A DNA stretch of 64,000 nucleotides from Erythroxylum novogranatense (GCA_029891385.1 JAIWQS010000149.1:1-64000), one strand, 5' to 3'; counted from the first letter of the stretch, positions 34,901-46,395 are shown. Numbers and translations are program-made. The notes: generated from the sequence alone by a model not told the origin.

Positions 34901-35290
34901 TTTTTTGATTTCAACCTCCATTTCAATCATCTCATCCACTTAAACTTTCATAACCAAAACTAATCTTCAAAGTCATCAAAACCAATAAATTCTTTTTCTC
35001 ATCACTTTCCTCAAGGCATAAAACTTCTATAACACAATTCATATCCGAAAACACTCATTAAATTTATTTTAATATTTCTAATTTTCCTTTGAAAGTTCGG
35101 GGTCCAACATGTAGTTTTTCCCCGAGACCACATTCACAACTGGATCATTTGATGATTTTAGAACCATAGAGTCCACAGATAGGCCGAGATCACGTGGGCT
35201 GCACGATAGTTGTCAAGGCACAGTGAAGAGAGAAGATCACACCAAGGTGGCGGGGAAGAGTATTTCTAGGTGTATGAGACTTGACGTGTA

Positions 35291-36673
35291 TATAATCTTT
35301 CTTAGCAGTTGCTCTCTCTTTTCTTGTGCATTACTTTTACATTGAATCCAAAGTGTCATCCTTTTTCACCATCATTTATTAGGAACTCTAGCATATGCAT
35401 TCAATTTCCTATTGCAAACTAAAACGGTTATAAGTTGACCATAAATTGTCTTTTCCATAGTATGAATACAAAGGATGTTGATGAAATGGGTTTTTCTCGA
35501 TCCAATTGCTTGTTGAGTCCTTGGTTCGCCTTTTATGAGGATGCTACGGTTCTTGTATGATAGTTGCCATTTTGAGATACATGTAATGTTAGGGTGTAAT
35601 GTAGTTTGGTTGTTGTCACTTGGTTTCTAAAAGGATGCTCTACTGGCCATAACTTTGAATCATGTCACTTGCATATGCAATTTTCTTTTCTAAGATGCCT
35701 AAATTGAGCAAGGCATGTGGCTCAGAACGAATGTTTCTAAATGTTTTGCAGGCCGGGAACAAGGAGAGATGGTGAAGAGCTTCGATGGAGTAGAATCAAG
35801 TTATGTCATTCGCTTTTGACGATCGGAATCAAATAATACCTTCTTAATTTTATCTTTGTTCTCTTGTTTTACGCTCTGGAAATGGAGTAAAGAATTCTTG
35901 AACACCGCATCGAACCATTGCATTGATCTATTGATACTTTAAACTATGTAAAATTGCAAATTTTAAGCAGATTTTAAATGCATTTTTGGGCGGGGATCGA
36001 GATTGTTGGGTAGGACTCTTGATTTTATTGAATGCTATGGAACTCACATGTTTCTTACGTCCTTTGCTAATCTTTATCTGATTGGATTTTGTTGTGCATG
36101 TGACCACTAAGTTGGATATATGCAAAGGCTGCATTTTCTTTCCGATTTCGATTACGTTTGATTTGATGTATTCTCCTCTCTCGATTGGTGAAAGACAATT
36201 CCTTTGGTGGTTAAATATTTTCTTTACTGTTTGTTTTCTTTTGAAGGACTTGCAATTAACTCGATCATCATGCCTTGACCTTTTGCATACGTAAATATAG
36301 ATCAAAAGATTCTCGTGAACGACTTTTAAGTGGACCATAGATTGAAGTCGACAACTCTATGTTTGAACCATACACTATAAAATGAATTGAAGTCGTGGAG
36401 TAGCCTCACTTTCAAATGAGCACGAGTATATCATTTTATTTTTTAAAAAATTCTTTCCAAGTTTAAGCTACTGACGTGAGGTCCATTGTCCATTGCCGTC
36501 TCATTATGATTCTCTTAAGGTCTTCAATTATTTTTATTTTTCAAATGGACTTCTAAATTGAAGTTTCTCATTTAACAAGGAAACAAGCAAGGGAGCTCCA
36601 TAGCAGGGATTTGACTTCAATCTTCAAACGAATCTACCTACTTACAGATCTAGCAGAAGACACGCAAACATAG
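35291..36673. other. Host-type DNA between eIF4B-like and carrier remnants
   Basis: Convergent interval. A short AG-preceded segment at 35752 may be the last eIF4B-like exon. The rest is AT-rich without supported genes. Confidence 0.4.
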
Positions 36674-37290
36674 CTAACTAGCAACTTCCTTCATAGTGCT
36701 CCTGCATAAGTTGGCTTCCGTACTACTACGGGATGGAACTCTCAAGCTCGATTTCATGACATCATAAATCGTAAAACCAATTGCCACAGATGGTACAACC
36801 TGAAAAGACACACGAAATCGATGTGCATGAAGACGTAAATAGAAAATCGAAAATATTTAAAATGAACAAGGAGGATTGTTACTTTCAAGTAGTTGATGCT
36901 CAACCCAGAAAACAATTGCTTCCACCCTTGCTTTTGCACAATCAGGAGAAGTGTTTCGATTGTTCCTTTCAACTCTGCATTATTGGTCCCCAAAAGCCTT
37001 TGAACCTACAAAATGGTGATTTGTATTCCTACCGTGTTTTATCATTCCCGATAACCCTTTCGTTATCAATGATATTTACTACTTCCATAACTAGTTCAAT
37101 GCAACTTACTTGCATTTGTCTTCTAACAACATCAAAAGGATATGTGAAGGTTTGACCCAATAAACTAGCAAGTAGATTCGATACTAATTTCAACTGCAAT
37201 ATGTTTCTTATTCTCCTCGGAACATGGCGTTTCATCTCCTCGTAGAAGTAAAATTTCAAGCCAGCATAAGGAAGATCCCATAAAGTGATG
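36674..37290 (-). pseudogene. Mitochondrial carrier (CoA-carrier-like) gene, C-terminal exons only
   Basis: Three exons on the minus strand with consensus splice sites. 37110 to about 37290 encodes [19 protein letters not shown] and [16 protein letters not shown], which contains the carrier signature P-x-D-x-x-R; donor GTAAGT. 36883-37005 encodes 41 codons including GWKQLFSGLSINYLK; acceptor TTTTGTAG, donor GTAACA. 36674-36799 encodes VVPSVAIGFTIYDVMK and ends at a stop (36674-36676). Carrier proteins move metabolites across the inner mitochondrial membrane; the wording recalls plant mitochondrial CoA transporters. The first half of the gene is missing; upstream lie ARF-GAP exons. Confidence 0.75.
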
Positions 37291-39461
37291 GAGTTGACAA
37301 TAATGTTTAGTTGTTAATAGAACCTCCCAAGAGCTCAAAGTAGGCAATTAAACAAATAAGAGCAGACAACTTGAAGTTAATTACAAGCTGTGAACTTACC
37401 GCAATTATCATTGTGGATGTCTTTGACACATTATACCTATTCGAAAGGGTAGCTACATCGGTCTTTGTGCCTTTCCTTAGAGAGAAATTTTCACGAGCAC
37501 AGAGCATAACGTGCATAACAAGCAAACAATGATAAAGGAATTAATCTTTTTAGTAGATAAAGGTTTAATGGGTTACCGGTTTTAATGATTTTAACAATTT
37601 GGTTTGGGAGTTTTTGCTCAGCTTTGAAACATTCTAAATAATACTCGGTCCTATCAAACAACTATAATTCATCATAAATGCATGCAAAAGAGATCACATG
37701 GAAATACATTTTTAAGAATGAAGGGGCCAAGATATAAGTGTCAATAATTTGTAGTTATCAAGAATAGAACCATGCAACAGTACCTGGTCATATAGAAGGC
37801 TAGCCTTGTCAAATCTTTTTCTAGCTTCCTGCCATAAGACAAATTAAAAGGACCATCTACGAAATGGGGTATACTAAAATGTGCGAAGCATGAGAAACAC
37901 ATTCTTCATAGACCTTTAAAGTGGAAAATTGATTAAAATACAATTATCATCTTACAGTAAAACATGGGTAAAATAAGCGATGAGGTTCCATATGCGAGAA
38001 GAAATAGCAATTCTCGATGCCTTGACCTCAAGCAAGTCAATGTTGGTAAACTGTAGCAATCTGTCATTTAACATGTGCTCAACCTGAAACCAATTAAGAA
38101 AGGAATGACATATGTCGCATAACAAAGAAAAAGGGGTGTTGTATTTGTTAATAGAGTGAACTAATGAGCTAACAAGTCTCAGACTCCAAACACAGAATCA
38201 AACCCTACCCACAAAGGAGAGTTGTATATCCAAAAGATTTCATCCCAAGTCAATCCTTTGGTTACGAAATAAACATGTTATTCTCCTGACTAGTGTTGGA
38301 CCCCGAACTTTCGGTAGAAATTAGAAATATTAAATGGAATTAAATGAGTATGTTTGTATAGGTATTGTGTTATAGATGTTATTGTACTTAAAGAAGATTG
38401 ATGAGAAATGAAGTGATTAGTTTTGATGAATTTGAAATTTGAGTAGAGTTGTATGAGTTATGAAAGTCAAAATGAACTAGTTGATTGAAATGGAAGTTGA
38501 AAAACAAGAAATGATTGGTGAAAGTGTTATATTTAGGAGAATTAAGAAATTTGACCTTTGGAGTAAAGAGTTGACTTTTGATTTAGGCAGATTTTAAGAA
38601 AATGATCTACATGAAATTTGTAGATTATGTTGAGAGCTTTTCGCAGTCATAAAGTATGCTATTTTTTAATATCAGGGTTGAAAGTTATGATCTTTGAAAG
38701 TTAAGTGAATTTTACTTGATTTGAAAAATGCTATTAAGAGTAAGATTGCGTATGACTTTTGTGAAAGAGAAATGTGTATGCGTATATCCTTTGGTGTTGA
38801 GTTTGATGTGGGGAAATGGCTTTGTAATAGTTTATTTGGGGAGTTGAATTGTGTTTGAGATGAATTAGTTGAAGAGTTTGTGGTAGTGGGTGAATATGTG
38901 AAGTTGATGTGTTGATATGTGAAGTTCATGTCTTGGAATGGTGTTTAGAGACTTCAATGGCAAATCTGTATTGATTTAGATGGATTTAGCCAAAGTGGTC
39001 TTAATGAAAGTGGTAGATTATGTTTTTATTTTTCCATTGATATAAGGAATGAAAATTTTGGACAAGAGAGTAGAAAGGTATGATTTTTAGAAGTTCTGAT
39101 GCTATTTAAGTGTGAAGCTGATCGACTAGTCAATTTTGTGTGGAGTTTTTGTCCCATTTAAAGGTCGATCTGATTCTTAAGGCCTTCATAAAAGTTGTAG
39201 AGGGTTCTTTTACCTTTCTATAGACACTAAGTTTGTCAAATTTGGAGTTCTGGATCAAAAGTTATGATGTTTATAACTGTTGGTACTGTTGAGGAGTTTA
39301 TCGATCGGTCACCTTGTAGCAAACTTTTGACACCTTTAGTGACCGAGCTTGCCTTTGAGTCCTCCTTGAAAATGGTAGATCTCTCTTTTAGCTTTCCAAC
39401 GAAACAAACCACGTCTAATTTGGAGCTTGGAGTCAAAAGTTATGAAGGTTTGAAGTCTGAT

Positions 39462-39565
39462 AGATCAGATAGCGCGGCCGATCGCTCGACAGCGAGCGCC
39501 CGCTCGGACGTTGGTCGATCGGCCCGCGGGGTGGATTTTCAGCCGGCCGACCTCTCTTCCTTCTT
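39462..39565. repeat. GC-rich CGATCG/CTCGAC word array in E2
   Basis: Contains GCGGCCGATCGCTCGAC and CGGCCCGCGG-type words. Same slot as 33810-33950 in E1 but not a simple reverse complement; the words are reordered. Confidence 0.65.
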
Positions 39566-39724
39566 TTGACCATAACTTCTTCGTCTGACATCCGATCGAT
39601 CTAATTTTTGAAGCGTTGAATTCCTAAGACATTTTTCTATCTTTCCATACTAAATAGATTGGTTTTGACATTAACTGGAGAAAGATCGACCCAATCAAAG
39701 TGAGCTGATCGGTTGTAAAAGTTT

Positions 39725-40560
39725 GAACAGTGTTCAGTATTTTGGAGATATCTCGATCGGTAGAGCTCCGATCGATCTGATTCTTTTTTCAAATTAAAAT
39801 AGAGACATGAGGCTACAAATGTTATGAAGGAGTCGAGCTATAATTTAGCCTCTAAGACTTCCAATTTTAGGTCGAAAGTTTGGTGTAGTGTTTAGTCTCA
39901 GTGTTGTAATGGCTGAACAATGTTCAGTATTTTGAAGATATCTAGGTCGCTAGAGCTCGGATTGAGTTGATTCTTGTTTCTAATTAAAATAGAGACATGA
40001 GACTACAAATTTTATGAAGGATCCGAGCTATAATGTAGCCTCTAAGACTTTCAATTTCAGGTTGGAATTTAGATGTAGTGTTTAGTATTGGTTTTGTAAT
40101 GGCCAAACAGACTTCGGTATTTTGGATATATCTGGAGATATAGAAATCCAATAGATCGGATTCTTGTTACAAATTAAAATAGCGACATGGGGCTACAAAT
40201 TTTATGAAGGAGCTGAGCTATGATTTGTCCTCTAAGACTTTCAATTTCAGGTCGGAAGTTCGGTGTAGTGTTTAGTTTCGGTGTTGTAATGACTGAACAG
40301 TGTTCAGTATTTTGGTGATATCTCGATCGGTAGAGCTCCGATTGAGTTGATTCTTATTGTAAATTAAAATAGAGACATGGGGATACAAACGTTATGAAGG
40401 GGATGAGCTATAATTTGGCCTCTAAGACTTTCAATTTCAGGTCAGAAGTTAGGTGTAGTGTTCAGCCTCGGGTCTGAAGAACAAATTCAGTATTTTTGAG
40501 ATATCTTGAGCTATAGAGCTCCGATCGATCCGATTCTTGAAGCGATGGATTTGTAAGATA
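39725..40560 (+). repeat. About 190-bp tandem repeats in E2 (about 4.5 units)
   Basis: Units start AACAGTGTTCAGTATTTTG-like at about 39725, 39914, 40104, 40294 and 40478 (last partial). E1 has only about 2 units. Confidence 0.85.
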
Positions 40561-40693
40561 TAGAGGGACATTTCTATAAAGTTTTTAAGGCAAAAAGGAA
40601 GGGACAATTTTGGAAGTTTACTTAAAGGGTTAAGTTTATAGGCCTAAATGGAGGGGCATATGGGTCATTCCTCATTCATTAAATGACATGGCA

Positions 40694-40702
40694 CTATAAA
40701 AG
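40694..40702 (+). promoter_or_regulatory. TATA box of the E-family LTR
   Basis: CTATAAAAG, followed by a purine-rich GAGAGAAGAGAG leader and GCTAGGGC, a typical plant LTR transcript start region. Confidence 0.5.
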
Positions 40703-42686
40703 CAAGAGGGCTGTCATTGTTTGAAGGAGAAGCCCAAAACTTATGATCAAAGGAAAGAAGGAATAAGAGAATAAGAGAGAAGAGAGAAGGGAGAGTAAGC
40801 TTCGGTGGAGAAAAGGGGAGAAAGCTAGGGCTCGATTTTTCTACCACTTGAAGAGACATTTTGATGTCATTCCAAGAGAGAAAAAGGTGGAGGATGGAGA
40901 GAGCTTCATCTTGAACCAAGAAAATCCGAAAATGGAGGAGAAATGAGGTAAGAACAATTTTTAAGATTTGAGTTTCTCTTGAATTTTTGGTTTAGAATTA
41001 TGGAAAATGGTATAGATTTGTGGAGTATGAAGTCAATTTTGTTGATTACTTAATATTATGGGTTTAGTTTTGGATGGAAATTAATTAGGGTTTATACCCA
41101 AATTTGGAATTTGGAGGATTTTGGCAATTTATGATTTAGAAAGCTTGAATATAGGAGGGATTTATGTTTTCTAAGTTCAATTTGAGTAATTAAGTTAATT
41201 ATGATGTTGAAATTGGGTGGAATTGCTTTAGGTAAAGTTAAATTGGAAGAAAGAAGGAATCAATGGACAAATTGGAGCGAGGAACAAGTTTCTAGCATCG
41301 ATTCGAGGTGGTTACCTGTTTATAATAGAATTTATAAGCCACTAATGCTTTCTTTAAACAAAGAGATTTTCCGATTTCAATTGCATCATAATGTTGCACC
41401 ATTGTGTGAATGATTTGAAAAATCATTATTGATTCCATACATAAACTTTTGATGAAATGCGAATACATTTGTGTTATGCCTCGAAGATTCCATGACATTT
41501 AGATATTTGGAAAAGAGCATTCGATAAATTGATTGAGCATGAATATGTGCTTTTGTTTGGGCTAGAGAGGGCGTTGTGTTAGTCACGTGCACGTCGACGA
41601 TAGCCTTCTCCCGATCGCCTCTTGGGGCCACGAGATCCTGAGAAATCGAACTCGTTGTGTTTACGATAAACTTGGTTTATTCGTTATGTTCCTGTAACTC
41701 TCGAGCCATGTGTTGTGCATTGCATATGTGGTTTGCCATTGCATTTATGAATTGTCAAGTTGATGCATTCATGTTTTGCAACCTATGGGTTTATGGTTGA
41801 AAGCCTAAAAATCATACGTTTTGCAATTGTGATTTGACTATAGCAAGAACGGAACTTTTAGAAAATGTGCTTTACGGATTTCAAAGAAATGTTTTCTAAG
41901 ACCAGAAAAGAAAAAAAAAGAATTTCAAGGATTTTGCTTATATATTTGTTATAAACTGTTACCCATGGGCTGTAAAGCTCACCCCCCTTCATTCCCACCC
42001 AGGTGATGAGAAGAAGATCGGGTGAAGAAAATTGAAGATTTCTGTTTGGATGTGTTATATTGTATTATTGTTAAGTTAGATGGTTGCTGAGGGGGGCTAG
42101 AATTGTTGTGTATTGTGTACTTTGGTTTAGGGTATGGGTAATGTATAAAGCTTTAGTTTAAGAAAGGGTGTATAAATTGTAATGGAACTATGAGATTTGG
42201 ATGAGGCTATTGAGTTATGGTATTGCACATGGATATGTTATATAAATTTTGTATGTTCAATTGAGATATAAGCATGATTTATATATGGAAAAATGTGATG
42301 TATTGGAAATTGGATAGTGCGATTGTATGTGAATGTATTTGGATTAAAGAATGAGAAAAGAGAGAAAAGAAAAGAAAAAATTTATACCGATTTCGGATTG
42401 AGGTTAGTCTAAGGTTTCCAACGCGACCATTTTGACGCTTTTCTAAGACATTTGTGCGGATGTCAGAATTTGTGTTTCAATTCGATTGGATCGTTTGTTT
42501 GGTTTGTCTCCGAGCCAATTCGATTTGACTTTGTTTGTATGCTTTGCTTCCAAGTTGGCTTTCGATTCGTTAATGATTTGTTTCGCTTTGTGATCAATCG
42601 TTTTATTCGTTCCGCCTCTTTGTATTCGTTCCGTCTTCCGTTTTCGGGTTGGGGCGCCAGTCTCCAGATCGGGTCCCAACACTAGT

Positions 42687-43137
42687 AACTGAAGTTTACC
42701 CAAAATCATATAGTATCTCGTGGTGGAATTCATACATATATGCCATAGAACCTATGTTCTCATTCTCATGATCAAAGAATAAAATAAATCCATGGTTTTC
42801 TATTTATCATAATTGTTACCTGGGAACGAAGCCCTTCCTTGTATGTTCCAATTTTCCTCAAAGCTATAGTAAATTTTGTCATGACAAGACCTAAAGAAAT
42901 ATACACCGAATGAACTATCTTAACAAGCGTATAGTTTCTTTCCAAAAATGTCTCTGAAAATTGAACTTAGCTTCAAATTGAACAGAATAGTACACCAAGT
43001 AGTAATAGGATCAATTTGAAAGTTCACAGAAACTACAATAGAAGTAGTAAACATCAAGCAGCCACAAGATATATCAATTTACCTCCAAAAGCCACACTAA
43101 TAGGGTCATTGTGCCCTCCACCAAAAGTTTCTAGAGC
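42687..43137 (-). other. Host-type DNA between E2 and F, holding two ARF-GAP exons
   Basis: Contains exons 42820-42890 and 43083-43142 of the ARF-GAP remnant; the remainder is intronic. ACTAG at 43138-43142 precedes F's LTR and is the likely left target duplication. Confidence 0.6.
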
Positions 43138-43142
43138 ACTAG

Positions 43143-45904
43143 TGTAGCGCTCCCTTACCGTAGGGTACGCATCGGGATGCCCGTAGGTCATTCCGATGCA
43201 TATCCGATGATAAGGGTGCACTACGAACGATCAGTCACTACTATACTTCTCATGGCATCAATAATAACAAATCATCAAAATAAGCAACTCTAAAATTTGA
43301 AACCAAGAAACTTTCTCATTTCATATCATCGACAGAAATATAGATAAGTCTATCAGTTCCCTACAGTCTAAAATACATACTCCAAAAAGGAAAATGATAC
43401 AAAAGTCTATACTAAGTCATTCCCAAAATCAATCCCAGCTGACTGACCTGTGTGCCATAACTTCTCTTGCCAACGTGCTCATACGGCAGGAAAAGTCTAT
43501 CTCTGGAGCTAGGAGTCTAGTCTATCAGTCCTGAAAAATAGATGCAATTTTGGGTGAGTTTGCGAACTCAATGAGAAACCATCATCGATGGTTCACTCAA
43601 TTCATGCATTACACAAATAGCGTACAGAATATCACAATAATACATTCAGATACTATATAGCAATATACCGTTTTTCATGCAAGTCACAAAACTCAGAAAT
43701 TGTCACAAATCAGTTATCACGATTACAACATGCACCCTTGCCTATTTTCCATTCACAGTATTCAAACCATTGCAATGTATATGCAGTGCATATGAGACTT
43801 TTCCCATTTTATTACAGTGTTGTGACCGAGCGCAATAAACAATGTTCAGTGGTCAGTAGACGCATCTAGGGAGTAGGAGAGCCCTTTGGGTATGCACTAA
43901 CTCCCGTTGAGCTCAAGGCTCTTTTTCAGTGATCGAGCTCAAGGCTCTATTTCAGTAATCAGTGGCGACTCAGGTCACAACTATCATTATCTGTTCATGC
44001 ATTTGTGTATGAAATACAACATGCCCACTAATTCACAGTCACATTTTCATTTAAACCTATTTATCACTATTCTTCAGAATCACGTATCAGTTAGATCCGA
44101 TCTATCAAAAATAGACATATCAATCCTAATCATCCATATAATCATACAATTCACATTCGCAGCAGTTCACGAGCATTTAACAATCGAAATTGAGGAACCA
44201 ACTAGGTTACTCACCGTAATCTCCGAGCTCGCTCGAAGTCCCAAAGAATATCCGTGGAATGACGATCCAACGGTGCCTCTATAACAGTTAAATAATTACC
44301 CATTATTAACTGCGAAATCAGAACAATTCAATGATGCACATGTCTTTATTAAAAGATGTACGATGCATGTTCACGACTTTCCGGCACTAATCCCCAGTTT
44401 CACTGACTTTTTCCTCATAACCAATTTCTCATACTAAAGGCTCTATCATATTTATACATTACCCTTAATCTCAAAGAAGGTCTCAAAACCAAAATTCACT
44501 ATATACCAGGTCAATATCATCCATTGTAGACTCCAAAAACATATCAGTGATTTCATAAGTCTCCAAAATTAAACTCCAATTATCATAATTAAATCCTTAG
44601 GTTGCAATAGGAAACCATATTCGACTTTCTTTCTATGATTGAGATCCTATTAAATTAAATACGAACTTTCATTCTTTACCCCAATTGTAGCCCTCTTTCT
44701 CTAGTTCATAACGAATAAAGAATCACCTCAATTGGAGGTCTACACCATAAGTTATGCCTAAAAAACTAAACCATTTCAGTTCAGAAAAAGGTCCCTCGCC
44801 GCAGCCAAGGAACTCTCGCCGCGACTTCCTGGAGTCGCTCGCCGTGGCGAACAATCTCTTCGGGGCTAGCCGCGATGCAATGGAAAGGGCTCGCTGCGGT
44901 GTAAATTTGCACGCTCGCCGCGATGTCCAACCATGCCCGCCGCAGCGAGTAGCTGTTTACTCGTCGTGATGAGGCCCTCAGCACACGTCGCGACGTGTGC
45001 GGCTCCGATCGTCTTCTCTGACGATTTTTCCCATTTCTCTCACTAAAACCAGTCGAAACTCACTCTCAACTACTCATTCTTTACACAACAAATACCATAA
45101 ATGCATCAACAACAACATAAAAACAACATTAAAGCCAAATCACTTACAAATCAAGCTCAATCTTCAAATCTCCTAAACACCTCCAATGCCTAACACCCAC
45201 GGTTTCCTCTCAAAACTCAACAATCTTCATCTTCCTCAAAGATCAAGCTAAGCTTTGCACAGAGAGAGGGAGCAACAAGCAACGATCGTGAAGGAGGTCG
45301 GAAAATCACCAAGGAAGAGGAAGAAGAAAAATGCCCTAAGTTGGAGGAAGAGGGTTTAATGCCAAACTTTAAAACCTAAGGTATTTAAAGGGTTGATTTT
45401 AACCTATAGCTCAAAGTCCGCAAATTCTTTTAATTTCAGTCTCTAAATTCCAATGGCTCATCATTTTCATTCGTAAAATCAAGAATCTAATTTCACATTA
45501 CCATTGGATAATTATTTCAGTACCATACGGTCAATCAGTCTGTCATTCAAAAAATCTCGGTCCGAACATTTTTTCTTGAATTTTCCAAAAAATTTCCTAT
45601 GTATCTCTATTAATTGCCAATTACTCTTAAACCATTCTAAATCAACCATTTAGACCCAATTATTCCCAAAACTCTCAAACAGATCACAATCAAACATAAT
45701 TATCCCAAAATTCACAAATAATATCATATCACAATTAAATGCCGGAAAATGCCATGAATGCAAGTACCTATAAATGCATGTGCAAATAACTCATTCCTCT
45801 ATAATTAGAGGCCAAACGAATGCTCAATTCAGTATATAAAAAAAAACCTATTAGCCCGTCCCAAATTACTAACGTAACCTTCCCATCGGTGATGGGATGT
45901 TACA
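43143..45904 (-). repeat. 3' LTR of element F
   Basis: TGTAGCGCTCCC...GGGATGTTACA, 2762 bp. Related to G's LTR and E4 over most of its length. Internal GAGCTCAAGGCTC duplication near 43910-43950 and GC-rich word array at 44796-45000. Confidence 0.85.
44796..45000. repeat. TCGCCGCGAC-type word array in F's LTR
   Basis: About nine copies of CTCGCCGCGAC/ATG variants (CTCGCCGCAGC, CTCGCCGTGGC, CTCGCTGCGGTG, CTCGTCGTGATG, GTCGCGACGTG) spaced 20-28 bp. About 0.9-1.1 kb from the sense start of the LTR, the same slot as in E4 (49868-50095) and G (57014-57120). Confidence 0.8.
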
Positions 45905-46395
45905 ATTCTCCCCTCCTAATAAAAATTTCGTCCCGAAATTTCATACCTGTCTGATCGAATAGATGAGGATACTGTCTCCTCATATGCTCCTCAGTCTCCC
46001 AAGTCGCTTCCTCAGATGAATGGTTCTTCCAAAGGACTTTTACCAGTGGAATCACCATGCTCTTCAACTGCTTGACCCGAGACCCTATGATCTGTACCGG
46101 CTTCTCCACATAACTCGACATCGCCACCTCGATCTCGGCCGGAATCACGTCGATCGATCGATCTATCTTGTCCGAGCATACTAACATGAAACACGTTGTG
46201 CAACTAGGACATCTCACTCGGCAATGCTAGATGATATGCCAACGGTCCTATCCTCTCGACAATCTCATACGGACCAATATACCGAGGGCTCAACTTGCCC
46301 TTCCTGCCAAATCTCAAAACTCCTCTCCAAGGCGACACTCGAAGGAATACTCTATCTCCTACACTATACTCCATCTCTCGCCGATGCTGATCCAC
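45900..46395 (-). pseudogene. Element F integrase C-terminus and chromodomain
   Basis: 46204-46395 has DRVFLRVSPWRGVLRFGRKG and LSPRYIGPYEIVERIGPLAY, the integrase C-terminal (SH3-like, GPY) domain. 45900-46217 has PVQIIGSRVKQLKSMVIPLV, KVLWKNHSSEEATWETEEHM and YPHLFD, a chromodomain with its conserved Trp pair. Plant chromoviruses use it to bind histone marks for targeting. The two frames overlap by a frameshift. Confidence 0.85.

Larger units (their letters stand above)
30746..35109 (-). mobile_element. E1: solo LTR, 4.36 kb, gypsy-type by inference
   Basis: TGTTGGGACCC...GGGGTCCAACA with exact target duplication TGTAG (30741-30745, 35110-35114). No primer site, polypurine tract or polymerase inside. 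Orientation is taken from its inverted copy E2, where a TATA box lies in plus orientation. Contains two blocks of diverged tandem repeats and a GC-rich word array (33810-33950). At 31925 it carries the uninterrupted site CCGGGAGAAG into which E4 inserted in copy E3. No internal region of this family is in the window. Confidence 0.8.
28641..35820 (+). pseudogene. eIF4B-like C-terminal gene remnant, interrupted by solo LTR E1
   Basis: Exon-like pieces in order: VLEEN after a CAG acceptor (28641); RKIDLELEHRGVD (about 28979-29018); after acceptor TTTCAG, an exon from 30497 with RPETDEERSLKEKIETL and ELEKLIRDLDDKV, cut at 30745 by E1; continuation from 35115 with GSFDDFRTIESTDRPRSRG (about 35152-35210, after a 1-bp frameshift at a CAACTGG); and a possible last short exon at 35752. 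From memory these phrases match the repeated 'RKID-ELEHR-VDRPET' and 'ELDDKVRFG' region and the Arg/Ser-rich tail of plant translation initiation factor eIF4B. The splice GACAG+ACCTG restores the reading frame, but the donor lacks a G. N-terminal exons are not in the window. Confidence 0.55.
38294..42681 (+). mobile_element. E2: solo LTR, 4.39 kb, inverted copy of E1
   Basis: TGTTGGACCCCG...GGGTCCCAACA. Target duplication ACTAG (38289-38293; on the right ACTAG overlaps the LTR end, one A short). Same family as E1 and E3, opposite orientation to both. It sits in an intron of the ARF-GAP fragment. TATA box at 40694. No coding region or primer site. Confidence 0.8.
37440..43142 (-). pseudogene. 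ACAP-type ARF-GAP (AGD family) BAR-region exons, interrupted by E2 and F
   Basis: Exons on the minus strand: 43083-43142 ETFGGGHNDPISVAFG (truncated at its 5' side by gypsy F, donor GT); 42820-42890 MTKFTIALRKIGTYKEGLRS, with TTTAG acceptor and GT donor; E2 sits in the next intron; 38021-38083 VEHMLNDRLLQFTNIDLLEV, acceptor CAG and a GC donor; 37784-37828 EARKRFDKASLLYDQ, flanked by CAG and GT; and about 37440-37500 SLRKGTKTDVATL with a damaged acceptor. In order these match the N-terminal BAR domain of plant ARF GTPase-activating proteins with BAR, PH, ArfGAP and ankyrin domains, which act in vesicle traffic. The PH, ArfGAP and ankyrin parts are absent; the carrier fragment follows instead. 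Confidence 0.8.

Noticed and set aside
30746..35109. E1 as a complete non-autonomous element with its own LTRs
   Set aside because: No direct repeat of its start inside its end, no primer site and no polypurine tract; a single long LTR with a 5-bp duplication explains it.
35928..36338. 136-codon minus-strand open frame
   Set aside because: Low-complexity Lys/Ser-rich translation in AT-rich DNA between two gene remnants; no recognisable domain or splice context.
44754..44984. Overlapping open frames on both strands in the GC-rich array
   Set aside because: Compositional effect of the GC-rich words; no domain and inside an LTR.
44796..45000. GC-rich stretch as rRNA or CpG-island promoter of a host gene
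   Set aside because: It is an array of TCGCCGCGAC-like words at the same LTR slot as in E4; no rRNA similarity.
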